Positions 17,708 through 25,826 of a stretch of 64,000 nt of DNA are shown one piece after another. The stretch is taken from the NCBI RefSeq assembly GCF_001905095.1, contig NZ_LWLS01000105.1, positions 1-64,000 of the forward strand, given 5' to 3'. Positions within the stretch are counted from its first letter, which is position 1, and the number at the start of each line of letters is the position of its first letter. The notes under the pieces were generated by a model that was given only the letters and a program-made list of their open reading frames with translations, did no database searches and was not told where the DNA came from. A program made the position numbers and the translations under genes. This DNA comes from Micromonospora sp. CB01531 (GTDB lineage: Bacteria; Actinomycetota; Actinomycetes; Mycobacteriales; Micromonosporaceae).

Positions 17708-18853
17708 TCAGGAGGGTCGTACGTCGGCCGTCGTGCGCAGCAGGTGCCCGAGGCCGACCAGGGCCGCATCGGGGCCCGCGACGCTGGCTTCGATGGTCAG
17801 GGACTGGGTCATGGACGGTAGGCAGCGCTCGTAGAGCATCCCCCGGGTCGCGGCCACGTAGACGTCGAGGCTGGACAGCGCGCCGCCGATGACGACGGCG
17901 TCGGGGTTGAGGAAGTTGACCAGGCCGGAGAGCGCCACGCCGAGCAGCCTGCCGGCGTGACGCACCATGGTCACCACGGTCGGGTCGGCGTCGCTGACCG
18001 CTGCCATGATGTCCCGGACGGTGGTCGCCGATGAGCCCTGCTCGGCCAACTGGCGGGCCAGGGCGGCGCCGCTGGCAACGGTCTCCAGGCAGCCCCGGCT
18101 GCCGCAGGAGCACTCCCGCTCGCCACTGTCCGCCACGCGTACGTGGGTGACATCGCCGCTGAGGCCGCGACCGCCCCGGTAGACCTGTCCGCCGCTGACC
18201 AGGCAGGCACCGATGCCGGTGCCGGCCTTGACGTAGATCATGTCGCCGAACTCGTTTCTCCGGGTTACGTACTCGCCGATCGCCGCCGCCTTGGCGTCGT
18301 TGTCGACGGCCACCGGCACCTGGAAGCGCGTGGCGAGGTGGTCCCGCGCGTCGACGCCGCTCCAGCCGGGCATCCGGGCCGGGCCGACCAGCCGGCCGCC
18401 GGGGAACTCGACCGGGCCCGGTAGAGCGACGCCGACCCCGAGCAGCTCCTGGCCCGGCGCGGCCGACGCTTGGAGCCGCGCGAATGTCGCCGCGACGACG
18501 TCGAAGACCTCTTCGGGCCCGGCGGCGATGTCGAGGGCCACCTCCTCGGTGGTGCGCAGCCCGCCGTCGGGCGCGCACAACCCCACCCGGGCATGCCGGC
18601 CGCCCAGCTCGGCGACGGCGAGGACCCCCTTGGTCTCCCGCAGGCGCAGGATCCGGGGGCGCCGTCCCCCGGTGGACCGGCCGACCCCCTCCTCCAGGAC
18701 GACGCCCTCCTCGAGCAGGCGGCGTACCACGCTGGTGACGGTCGAGGGGGCGACCTGCAACGCCTCGATGAGGTCGGCGCGCGAGGTGGCCGCGCCGCTG
18801 GCCAGCAGGTCGAGGGTCTGGTCGCGCAGGGTGGCGGAGATCGATGGTTCCAA
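17708..18853 (-). CDS. ROK family transcriptional repressor
   Basis: A 381-residue NagC/XylR-type regulator. An N-terminal winged helix ('SRADLIEALQVAPSTVTSVV') precedes a ROK kinase-like domain with 'VAVDNDAKAAAIGEYVTRR' and the zinc motif 'ECSCGSRGCLETVAS'. The start is TTG 18853, chosen because AAGGAGAG lies 5 bp upstream and the protein then has the usual length; longer readings run into the promoter region. It heads the MlrC/ROK-kinase operon and faces the importer operon across about 290 bp, so it probably represses both until a sugar ligand binds. Confidence 0.9.
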   Translation of the reverse strand: MEPSISATLRDQTLDLLASGAATSRADLIEALQVAPSTVTSVVRRLLEEGVVLEEGVGRSTGGRRPRILRLRETKGVLAVAELGGRHARVGLCAPDGGLRTTEEVALDIAAGPEEVFDVVAATFARLQASAAPGQELLGVGVALPGPVEFPGGRLVGPARMPGWSGVDARDHLATRFQVPVAVDNDAKAAAIGEYVTRRNEFGDMIYVKAGTGIGACLVSGGQVYRGGRGLSGDVTHVRVADSGERECSCGSRGCLETVASGAALARQLAEQGSSATTVRDIMAAVSDADPTVVTMVRHAGRLLGVALSGLVNFLNPDAVVIGGALSSLDVYVAATRGMLYERCLPSMTQSLTIEASVAGPDAALVGLGHLLRTTADVRPS

Positions 18854-19002
18854 GGTGCCTCTCCTTGTTTGGGCGGTCCTCCGGCGCCGCCTCAGTGTGT
18901 CGCAGTGCCACGGCAGGGTGCGCTCCGGAGCCCACGCGAAGAGTATCGGTCGATGCTTCGCCGACTTCGATCGTACCCTGGCCAAAGTCGCCGAATAAAG
19001 AG

Positions 19003-19042
19003 GGTAACTTTCGTTGACTAGGAACTTCGGCGCGGTTACATT
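19003..19042 (+). promoter_or_regulatory. Promoter for dipeptide importer with overlapping repeat
   Basis: TTGACT (19014-19019) and TACATT (19037-19042) are separated by 17 bp, a good sigma-70/HrdB-type promoter about 100 bp before the binding-protein ATG. GGTAAC begins just upstream at 19003 and GGTTAC overlaps the -10 box, giving inverted GTAAC/GTTAC half-sites, with a further partial dyad GTAAC-tttc-GTTGAC across the -35 box. These are candidate sites for the ROK repressor; that part is inference. Confidence 0.5.
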
Positions 19043-19145
19043 CTCCGCGTCGAACGTCGAGGAGCAGCACCAGGCGGCGGGACGCATGCCGACCGCCGCC
19101 GGCGCCCGGAGACGCGGGGCACGTGCACATCAATCGAGGAGACTC

Positions 19146-20951
19146 ATGAGGAGCAGATTTCCCGGGCGCGCCCTCCGCGGCGCGGTGGCGGTAGCCAGCG
19201 CGGTCGCCCTCGGGGCGGGCCTGGTCGCCTGCGGTGGCGGCAGCGGTTCGTCGAAGGCGGGCGGGAGTCAGGGCAAGGACGCCGTGACTGTCGCCTTCCG
19301 TACCCCCAACTGGATCCTGCCGATCTCGGCACCCGGCTTCACCCAGGGCGAGAACGCCATCTTCGGGCAGGCGCTGTACCGATCCCTGTACCAGTACAAG
19401 CTGGACGGCACCGCGCAGTACAACATCGACCCGCAGCGCTCGATGGCCGAGCCGCCGGTGGTGAGCGACGGCGGCAGGACGCTGACCATCACGCTGAAGG
19501 ACAACACCTGGTCCGACGGCAAGCCCGTCACCACCAAGGACATCCAGTTCTGGTACGACCTGGTGACGGCGAACAAGGACAAGTGGGCGTCCTACCGGGC
19601 CGGCGGCCTCCCGGACAACATCGCGCAGTGGTCGGTCAAGGACGACAAGACCTTCTCGATCACCACAAAGGAGGTGTACAACACCGCCTGGTTCGTGGAC
19701 AACCAGCTCAACAAGATCACCCCGATGCCGGAGCACGTCTGGGACAAGGACTCCGCCACCGCGGCCGTGAGCAACCTGGCCAGCACGCCGGAGGGCGCGA
19801 AGAAGGTCTTCGACTTCCTCACCGCGGCCTCGAAGGACCCCAAGACGTACGACTCCAACGAGCTGTGGAAGGTCAACAGCGGCCCGTGGAAGCTAGCGAA
19901 GTACGTGCCGAACGGGGAGGTCACCCTCGCCGCCCAGCCGAACTACTCCGGGGTGGACAAGCCGAAGCTCGCCAAGGTCGTGCTCCGGCCGTTCACCGGC
20001 GACGACGCCGAGTTCAACGTGCTACGCGCCGGTGACATCGACTACGGGTACGTGCCGGCGGCCAACCTGTCCCAGGAGGGCTACCTCAAGTCCAAGGGCT
20101 ACACGGTCTCCCCCTGGTACGGCTGGTCCGTCACCTACCTGCAGCTGAACTTCAACAACCCGAAGACCGGGGTGCTGTTCAAGCAGCCGTACCTGCGGCA
20201 GTCGATGCAGATGCTCATCGACCAGCCGACGATCAGCAAGGTGATCTGGTCCGGCACGGCCGCGCCGACCTGCGGCCCGGTGCCCGCCAAGCCGGGCACC
20301 AACGGCACCGACGCCGCCGGCTGCGTGTACTCGTTCGACCCGGCCAAGGCCAAGGAACTGCTCGAGAGCCACGGCTGGCAGGTGACCCCGGACGGGCAGA
20401 CCACCTGCCAGACGCCGGGCACCGGACCGAACCAGTGCGGCGACGGCATCGCCGCCGGCACGGCGCTGAACCTCACCGTGACCAGCCAGACCGGCTTCGC
20501 CGCCACGACCAAGATGTTCGCCGAGATCAAGTCGCAGATGGCCAAGCTCGGCATCCAGCTGACCATCAAGGAGGTGCCCGACTCGGTTGCGGTCACCCCG
20601 GCCTGCAAGCCGACGGAGGCGACCTGCTCGTGGGACATGTCCTTCTTCGGCTCGCAGGGCAGCTGGTACTACCCGGCCTTCGCCAGCGGTGAGCGGCTCT
20701 TCGCCACCGACGCCCCGGTGAACCTGGGTAGCTACAGCAACCCCGAGGCCGACAAGCTCATCGAGGCCACGCAGTTCTCCGGCGACGAGAGCGCGCTCAA
20801 GGCGTACAACGACTTCCTCGCCAAGGACCTGCCGGTGCTCTGGATGCCGAACCCGGTGTTCCAGGTCTCGGCGTACCGGGCCGGTCTGCAGGGCGTCGAG
20901 CCGCAGGACCCGATGAACTTCATGTACTTCCAGGACTGGTCCTGGAAGTAA
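19146..20951 (+). CDS. Peptide ABC transporter substrate-binding lipoprotein
   Basis: A 601-residue extracytoplasmic binding protein of family 5 (DppA/OppA). The signal peptide has basic residues then a hydrophobic core and the lipobox 'LVAC' (Cys near residue 27), followed by a Gly/Ser-rich linker 'GGGSGSSKAGGSQGK'. The family core is seen in 'LTITLKDNTWSDGKPVTTKD'. ATG 19146 has AGGAG upstream. It is the first gene of a full importer operon (two permeases, fused ATPase). It is somewhat longer than DppA, with Cys pairs in the 'TCGPVPAKPG' and 'TTCQTPGTGPNQCG' segments. Peptide or oligosaccharide ligand, not determinable. Confidence 0.93.
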   Translation: MRSRFPGRALRGAVAVASAVALGAGLVACGGGSGSSKAGGSQGKDAVTVAFRTPNWILPISAPGFTQGENAIFGQALYRSLYQYKLDGTAQYNIDPQRSMAEPPVVSDGGRTLTITLKDNTWSDGKPVTTKDIQFWYDLVTANKDKWASYRAGGLPDNIAQWSVKDDKTFSITTKEVYNTAWFVDNQLNKITPMPEHVWDKDSATAAVSNLASTPEGAKKVFDFLTAASKDPKTYDSNELWKVNSGPWKLAKYVPNGEVTLAAQPNYSGVDKPKLAKVVLRPFTGDDAEFNVLRAGDIDYGYVPAANLSQEGYLKSKGYTVSPWYGWSVTYLQLNFNNPKTGVLFKQPYLRQSMQMLIDQPTISKVIWSGTAAPTCGPVPAKPGTNGTDAAGCVYSFDPAKAKELLESHGWQVTPDGQTTCQTPGTGPNQCGDGIAAGTALNLTVTSQTGFAATTKMFAEIKSQMAKLGIQLTIKEVPDSVAVTPACKPTEATCSWDMSFFGSQGSWYYPAFASGERLFATDAPVNLGSYSNPEADKLIEATQFSGDESALKAYNDFLAKDLPVLWMPNPVFQVSAYRAGLQGVEPQDPMNFMYFQDWSWK

Positions 20952-20970
20952 TCGATCACTGATCGTCCCG

Positions 20971-21003
20971 GCTCCGGCGGCGCCCACCGCGCCGCCGGAG
21001 CCC
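20971..21003 (+). terminator. Intercistronic 14-bp hairpin after binding-protein gene
   Basis: GGCTCCGGCGGCGC and GCGCCGCCGGAGCC pair perfectly around CCACC between the binding-protein stop and the first permease. The permease has its own SD (GGAGGAGG) just after it. Such hairpins usually act as partial terminators or 3'-end stabilisers that raise the binding protein above the membrane parts. Confidence 0.6.
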
Positions 21004-21028
21004 CGACCGGGGAGGAGGAACCGCCCAG

Positions 21029-21988
21029 GTGGTCCGGTACCTCATCACGCGCTTGGGCCAGGCCCTCATCGTCGTCGTGCTCGTCACGGTGATCGCGTTC
21101 CTCATCCTGCACCTGCTGCCCGGGGGCGCGGCGCGGGCCACCCTCGGCAAGGAGGCGACGCTGGAGCAGTTGGCGGCGTTCAACCACGAGATGGGCTACG
21201 ACCGGCCCTGGATCCAGCAGTACGGCATGTACGTGCAGCGCCTGCTGCACGGCGATCTCGGCTACTCGTATCAGCTCAACCAGTCGGTCGTCGAGGCGAT
21301 CAGCCAGCGGCTGCCGAAGACCATGGTGTTGTCGCTGCTGTCGACCCTGCTCGCCATCGTGCTGGCGATCCCGCTCGGGGTGATCCAGGCGGTGCGCCGC
21401 AACCGCTGGCCCGACTACACCATCACCTCGCTGTCGCTGCTGGCGTACGCCACGCCCATCTTCTTCATGGGCCTCATGATGATCATCCTCTTCTCGCAGA
21501 TCTGGCCGATCCTGCCGCCGGAGGCACCGCAAGGATTCACGGTGGCGGAGGTGCTCGCCGATCCGGCCGGGCTGGTCCTACCCACGGTCACGCTCGCCAT
21601 CGTCACCATCGCGGTCTACTCGCGATACGTACGCTCCGCCATGGTCGACAACCTCAACGAGAACTACGTCCGCACCGCCCGCAGCAAGGGCCTCTCCGAG
21701 CGGCGGGTCGTCCTGCGGCACACCCTGCGCAACGGGTTGTTCCCGGTCATCACCTTGCTCGGGATGTACCTGCCCGCGCTGTTCAGCGGGGCGTTGGTCG
21801 TCGAGTCGCTGTTCAACTTCCCCGGCATGGGGCAGCTGTTCTGGCAGGCGGCGCTGAAGCGTGACTTCCCGATCCTGCTCGGGGTCACCGTCATCATCTC
21901 GATCGCGACGGTCGTCGGCGCGCTCATCGCCGACCTGCTCTACGCCGCCGTCGATCCCCGGGTCCGACTCCGCGGGAGCGCGTCATGA
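21029..21988 (+). CDS. Peptide ABC transporter permease (DppB type)
   Basis: A 319-residue inner-membrane permease with about six membrane helices. The DppB N-terminus is visible as 'VRYLITRLGQALIVVVLVTV', the first periplasmic loop contains 'GDLGYSYQLNQSV', and the EAA loop that contacts the ATPase is 'NENYVRTARSKGLSERRVVL'. GTG 21029 follows GGAGGAGG. Its stop overlaps the next permease gene by 4 bp (ATGA), giving coupled translation. Confidence 0.93.
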   Translation: MVRYLITRLGQALIVVVLVTVIAFLILHLLPGGAARATLGKEATLEQLAAFNHEMGYDRPWIQQYGMYVQRLLHGDLGYSYQLNQSVVEAISQRLPKTMVLSLLSTLLAIVLAIPLGVIQAVRRNRWPDYTITSLSLLAYATPIFFMGLMMIILFSQIWPILPPEAPQGFTVAEVLADPAGLVLPTVTLAIVTIAVYSRYVRSAMVDNLNENYVRTARSKGLSERRVVLRHTLRNGLFPVITLLGMYLPALFSGALVVESLFNFPGMGQLFWQAALKRDFPILLGVTVIISIATVVGALIADLLYAAVDPRVRLRGSAS

Positions 21989-22908
21989 CCACCCTCTCCC
22001 AGGCGGTCCGCCCAGGCACCGCCCCCGACCAGCCGGCGGACGCGGCCGAGGCGCCGGTGCGCGGCCTCTGGCGGCAGGGGCTGGTCGTCTTCTGCGAGAA
22101 CCGGCTCGCCCTGGTGGGCCTGGGCCTGTTCGTCCTGCTGGCCGGGATCTGCTTCCTCGGCCCGCTCTTCTACCACACCGACCAGGTGCACACGGACCTC
22201 ACCGCCGTACACCTGGCCCCGGGTGAGCAGGGGAATCCGCTCGGCACCGACGGGGTCGGCTACGACCAGTTGGGGCGGCTCATGCTCGGCGGTCAGACCT
22301 CGATCATCGTCGGGCTCGCGGCCGGGATCCTCGCCACCGCCCTGGGCACGCTATGGGGCGCCGTCGCCGGGTTCGTCGGGGGGTGGGCGGATTCGGCGAT
22401 GATGCGGGTCGTCGACGCGATGATGTCGATCCCGTCGCTGTTCCTCTTCATGCTGCTCGCCGCCATCGTCACCCCGAGCGTGTCGATGCTCATCCTCATC
22501 ATCGGCGCCTTCGCCTGGCTGGGGCCGGCCCGGCTGGTCCGGGGTGAGGCACTGACCCTGCGCTCCCGCGAGTACGTCCAGGCCATGCGGGCGATGGGCG
22601 GCACGGGCGGCCGGGCGGTGCGCCGGCACATCGTGCCGAACGCCATCGGGACCGTGATCGTCAACGCGACCTTCCAGGTCGCCGACGCGATCCTCTACGT
22701 CGCGTACCTGTCGTTCCTCGGCCTCGGTGTCCCCCCGCCGGCGGCGAACTGGGGCGGGATGCTCTCCGACGGCCTCGCGGACACCTACAGCGGCCACTGG
22801 TGGCTGCTGTATCCGCCCGGAATCGCCATCATCCTCATCGTCCTCGCCTTCAACTTCATCGGCGACGGGCTGAGGGACGCCTTCGAGGTCCGCCTCCGGC
22901 GGCGGTAG
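21985..22908 (+). CDS. Peptide ABC transporter permease (DppC type)
   Basis: A 307-residue permease with an N-terminal cytoplasmic stretch, the DppC-type first helix ('LALVGLGLFVLLAGICFLGP'), and the conserved 'GTDGVGYDQLGRLMLGGQTS' periplasmic motif. The EAA loop is 'REYVQAMRAMGGTGGRAVRR'. The start ATG overlaps the TGA of the DppB-type gene. It forms the second half of the translocation channel. Confidence 0.93.
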   Translation: MTTLSQAVRPGTAPDQPADAAEAPVRGLWRQGLVVFCENRLALVGLGLFVLLAGICFLGPLFYHTDQVHTDLTAVHLAPGEQGNPLGTDGVGYDQLGRLMLGGQTSIIVGLAAGILATALGTLWGAVAGFVGGWADSAMMRVVDAMMSIPSLFLFMLLAAIVTPSVSMLILIIGAFAWLGPARLVRGEALTLRSREYVQAMRAMGGTGGRAVRRHIVPNAIGTVIVNATFQVADAILYVAYLSFLGLGVPPPAANWGGMLSDGLADTYSGHWWLLYPPGIAIILIVLAFNFIGDGLRDAFEVRLRRR

Positions 22909-22920
22909 CAGGAGCAGGAA

Positions 22921-25047
22921 ATGAGCGAATCGACCGACCCGACCGTACGGCACTCCTCGACAGCCGGGCAGCCGGCAGCGGCCCAGCCCCTGCTGGAACT
23001 GCGCGATCTCGACACCGACATCGCGCTGCGCCGCGGCACGGTACACGCCCTCGACGGGGTCAATCTCGAGGTCATGCCGGGGGAGACCCTCGGCGTCGTG
23101 GGTGAGTCCGGCAGCGGCAAGACGATGACCGCGCTGTCGATCATGGGGCTGCTGCCGCCCGGCGGCCGAGTGTCCGGCGGGCAGATCCTCTTCGAAGGCC
23201 GCGACCTGCGATCGCTGCCAGCAGACGAGGTACGCCGGATCCGTGGTGTCCGGATGGGCATGGTCTTCCAGGACCCGCTCACCTCGCTCAACCCGACCAT
23301 GCGGATCGGCGTCCAGGTCGCCGAGCCGCTCCGGGTGCACGAGCGAGTCGGCAGGGCGGAGGCCCGGGAACGGGCCATCGAGATCCTGCGCCGGGTCGGG
23401 ATGCCACGCCCGGACCGGATCGTCGACAACTACCCGCACGAGTTGTCCGGCGGGATGCGGCAACGGGTCGCCATCGCGATGGCACTAGTCTGCTCCCCGC
23501 GCCTGCTCATCGCCGACGAGCCGACCACGGCGCTCGACGTCACCACCCAGCGGCAGATCCTCGAACTCATCGACGACCTGCGGGAAGAGTTCGGGATGGC
23601 CGTCATCCTGGTCACCCATGACCTGGGGGTGATCGCCGGCCGCGCCGACCGGGTCGCCGTCATGTACGCCGGACGGGTGGTGGAGACCGCCGCGACCGAG
23701 CAACTGTTCCGCTCGCCCCGGCACCGCTACACCGAGGCGCTGATGGAGGCGCTCCCCGAGTCGGCGATCCGGGAGAGCGGTGAACACTCCCGGCTCTACA
23801 GCATCCCAGGATTGCCGCCGGACCTGTCCCGGCCCATGGCCGGCTGCCGGTTCGCGCCACGCTGCCGGCACGTCACCGACGAGTGCCGGACCACCGACGT
23901 GGCCCTGTCGATCGGCGAGCACCGGCACGCCTGTCTGCACCCGGTGCCCGCCGCACCGGCCACCCTGCCGCCTCGGGTGCGGGTCGAACCGGCGCCCGAG
24001 CCGGCCGACTCGACGGCCGGAGCAGACCAGCCGGCGGCGACCCCGGTCCTGTCGGTGCAGGCGCTGGTCAAGAACTACGCGGCGCACGGCCGCGGGCTGC
24101 TGCGCCGGTCCGCCGGGCAGGTGAGCGCCGTGGCGGGCGTCTCCTTCGAGGTCGGCCCGGGGGAGACCTTCGGGCTGGTCGGCGAGTCCGGCTGCGGCAA
24201 GTCCACCGTGGGACGGCTGGCCGTCGGGCTGGAACGGCCGACCGCCGGGCAGATCCTGCTGGACGGCACGGACATCGCCAGCCTGACCGGGCGGGAGCGC
24301 CGCCGGATGCACCGCCAGGTCCAACTGATGTTCCAGGACAGCTACGCCGCAATGAACCCGCGGATGCGCGTCGACGCCATCCTCGCCGAGCCGCTCGAGA
24401 TCCAGAAGGTCGGCGACGGGGCTGCGCGGCGGGCGCGGATCGCGACGCTGCTCGACCAGGTGGGGCTGTCGCGGCGGGTCCTGGAGCGCTACCCCCACGA
24501 GTTCTCCGGCGGCCAGCTGCAGCGCATCGGGCTGGCCCGGTCGCTGGCCCTGCAACCCCGGCTGATCGTCGGCGACGAACCCGTCAGCGCGCTGGACGTG
24601 TCGATCCAGGCGCAGGTCCTCAACCTCATGCGGGACCTGCAGCGCGAGCTCGGCCTGGCGTACGTCTTCATCAGCCACGACCTGTCCGTCGTCGACTACA
24701 TGGCGGACCGGATCGGCGTCATGTACCTCGGCAAGCTCGTCGAGGTCGGTCCCGCCCGGGACGTGGTCCGGGCCGCCCGGCATCCGTACACGCAGGCGCT
24801 CATCGACGCCGTCCCCTCGATCACGCCGAACGCCGCGACCGCTCGCGACGGCGTCACCATCCGAGGCGAGCTGCCTAGCGCGTTGAACCCGCCCACCGGG
24901 TGCCGGTTCCGGACCCGCTGCCCGCTGGCACAGGAGATCTGCGCGACGGAGCCGCCGCTGGCCGGCAACGGGCACCAGGTGGCCTGCCACTTCCCGCTGC
25001 GTCCGGAGTCGAGCAAGGCGTCCGCACGGGCCGGGGCGGCCGCATGA
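22921..25047 (+). CDS. Fused dipeptide ABC ATPase (DppD-DppF type)
   Basis: A 708-residue protein with two complete ABC domains in one chain. Domain 1 (about residues 20-275): Walker A 'GESGSGKT', signature 'LSGGMRQRV', Walker B 'LLIADEP'. Domain 2 (about 375-620): Walker A 'GESGCGKST', signature 'FSGGQLQRI', Walker B 'LIVGDEPVSALD'. Each is followed by an oligopeptide-transporter C-terminal zone with a Cys cluster ('GCRFAPRCRHVTDEC' and 'GCRFRTRCPLAQEIC'). Fusion of DppD and DppF is common in actinomycetes. It powers the two upstream permeases; start ATG 22921 lies 12 bp after the DppC stop. Confidence 0.94.
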   Translation: MSESTDPTVRHSSTAGQPAAAQPLLELRDLDTDIALRRGTVHALDGVNLEVMPGETLGVVGESGSGKTMTALSIMGLLPPGGRVSGGQILFEGRDLRSLPADEVRRIRGVRMGMVFQDPLTSLNPTMRIGVQVAEPLRVHERVGRAEARERAIEILRRVGMPRPDRIVDNYPHELSGGMRQRVAIAMALVCSPRLLIADEPTTALDVTTQRQILELIDDLREEFGMAVILVTHDLGVIAGRADRVAVMYAGRVVETAATEQLFRSPRHRYTEALMEALPESAIRESGEHSRLYSIPGLPPDLSRPMAGCRFAPRCRHVTDECRTTDVALSIGEHRHACLHPVPAAPATLPPRVRVEPAPEPADSTAGADQPAATPVLSVQALVKNYAAHGRGLLRRSAGQVSAVAGVSFEVGPGETFGLVGESGCGKSTVGRLAVGLERPTAGQILLDGTDIASLTGRERRRMHRQVQLMFQDSYAAMNPRMRVDAILAEPLEIQKVGDGAARRARIATLLDQVGLSRRVLERYPHEFSGGQLQRIGLARSLALQPRLIVGDEPVSALDVSIQAQVLNLMRDLQRELGLAYVFISHDLSVVDYMADRIGVMYLGKLVEVGPARDVVRAARHPYTQALIDAVPSITPNAATARDGVTIRGELPSALNPPTGCRFRTRCPLAQEICATEPPLAGNGHQVACHFPLRPESSKASARAGAAA

Positions 25048-25069
25048 CCGAGCGAAGCGAGGAGGCGGC

Positions 25070-25765
25070 ATGACCACGGTGGAGATCTGCGTGAGTGACG
25101 TGCCGACCGCACTGGTGGCCGAGGCCGCCGGGGCCGACCGGCTGGAGCTCTGCGCCGATCTCGGCCAGGGCGGCACCACCCCCAGCCTGGGCACCGTCGA
25201 GGTCGCCCTGCGGACGTTGCGCCGGGTGGGGGTACGCGTCATGGTCCGTCCCCGGGGCGGTGACTTCCGGTTGAGCGAAATCGAGGAGCAGGTCATGCTC
25301 GCCGACATCGCTGCCATCCGGAGCCTGCCCAATCCGCACGGCCTCGCGGTCGGGGTGGTGGTCGGTGCGGTCACCGCCGACGGCGGCCTCGACCTGGCCG
25401 TGCTCCGGCGCCTGATCGAGGCGGCGGGGCCGCTGCCGGTGACGGTGCACAAGGCCTTCGACGAGGTCGGCGACCAGCTGGCGGCGATCGATCAAATCAT
25501 CGACCTCGGAGCCGACGCGGTGCTCACCTCCGGCGCGGCGCCCACCGCGCTGGCCGGCGCCGCGCGGATCGCCGCGCTACGGCAGCGGGCCGGCGACCGG
25601 TTGCGGGTCATCGCCGGCGGCGGCATCCGGTCGCACAACGTCCGGCAGGTGCTCGCGGAGACCGGGGCGCGGGAGGTGCACCTGCGGGCACCGGTGCGGC
25701 GCGACGGACGCGAGGCCACCGACGGCGACGAGGTACGCCGGGTCGTCGCCGCCACACGTACCTGA
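25070..25765 (+). CDS. cutC: CutC family TIM-barrel protein
   Basis: A 231-residue CutC-family protein: N-terminal 'VEICVSDVPTALVAEAAGAD', then 'RLELCADLGQGGTTPS', 'VMVRPRGGDF', 'VTVHKAFDEV', 'VLTSGAAPTALAG' and 'VIAGGGIRSHNVRQVL'. The residues in these strand ends make the conserved pocket. The old link to copper handling is weak, and members often sit next to sugar-catabolism genes. Here it is the last gene of the peptide importer operon, with GAGGAGG upstream of ATG 25070, beside ROK and MlrC genes, so a role in processing an imported compound is more likely than copper homeostasis. Confidence 0.9.
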   Translation: MTTVEICVSDVPTALVAEAAGADRLELCADLGQGGTTPSLGTVEVALRTLRRVGVRVMVRPRGGDFRLSEIEEQVMLADIAAIRSLPNPHGLAVGVVVGAVTADGGLDLAVLRRLIEAAGPLPVTVHKAFDEVGDQLAAIDQIIDLGADAVLTSGAAPTALAGAARIAALRQRAGDRLRVIAGGGIRSHNVRQVLAETGAREVHLRAPVRRDGREATDGDEVRRVVAATRT

Positions 25766-25779
25766 TCCGGCCCGCGGGC

Positions 25780-25826
25780 GACGGCGTCCAGCCGTCCCCA
25801 CGGGCCGGGAACGGCTGGACGCCGTC
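25780..25826. terminator. Bidirectional 16-bp hairpin terminator
   Basis: GACGGCGTCCAGCCGT and ACGGCTGGACGCCGTC pair perfectly over 16 bp around a 15-nt loop, between convergent cutC and the transketolase-like gene, and overlap the latter's stop codon. Position and symmetry indicate a terminator used from both sides. Confidence 0.75.

Noticed and set aside
17199..19736. 845-codon open frame on the minus strand
   Set aside because: It overlaps the MlrC and ROK repressor genes in another frame and is low-complexity Arg/Gly; a high-GC shadow.
25070..25765. CutC as a copper-homeostasis gene
   Set aside because: No copper ATPase, chaperone or copper regulator is nearby; it is the last gene of a peptide importer operon.
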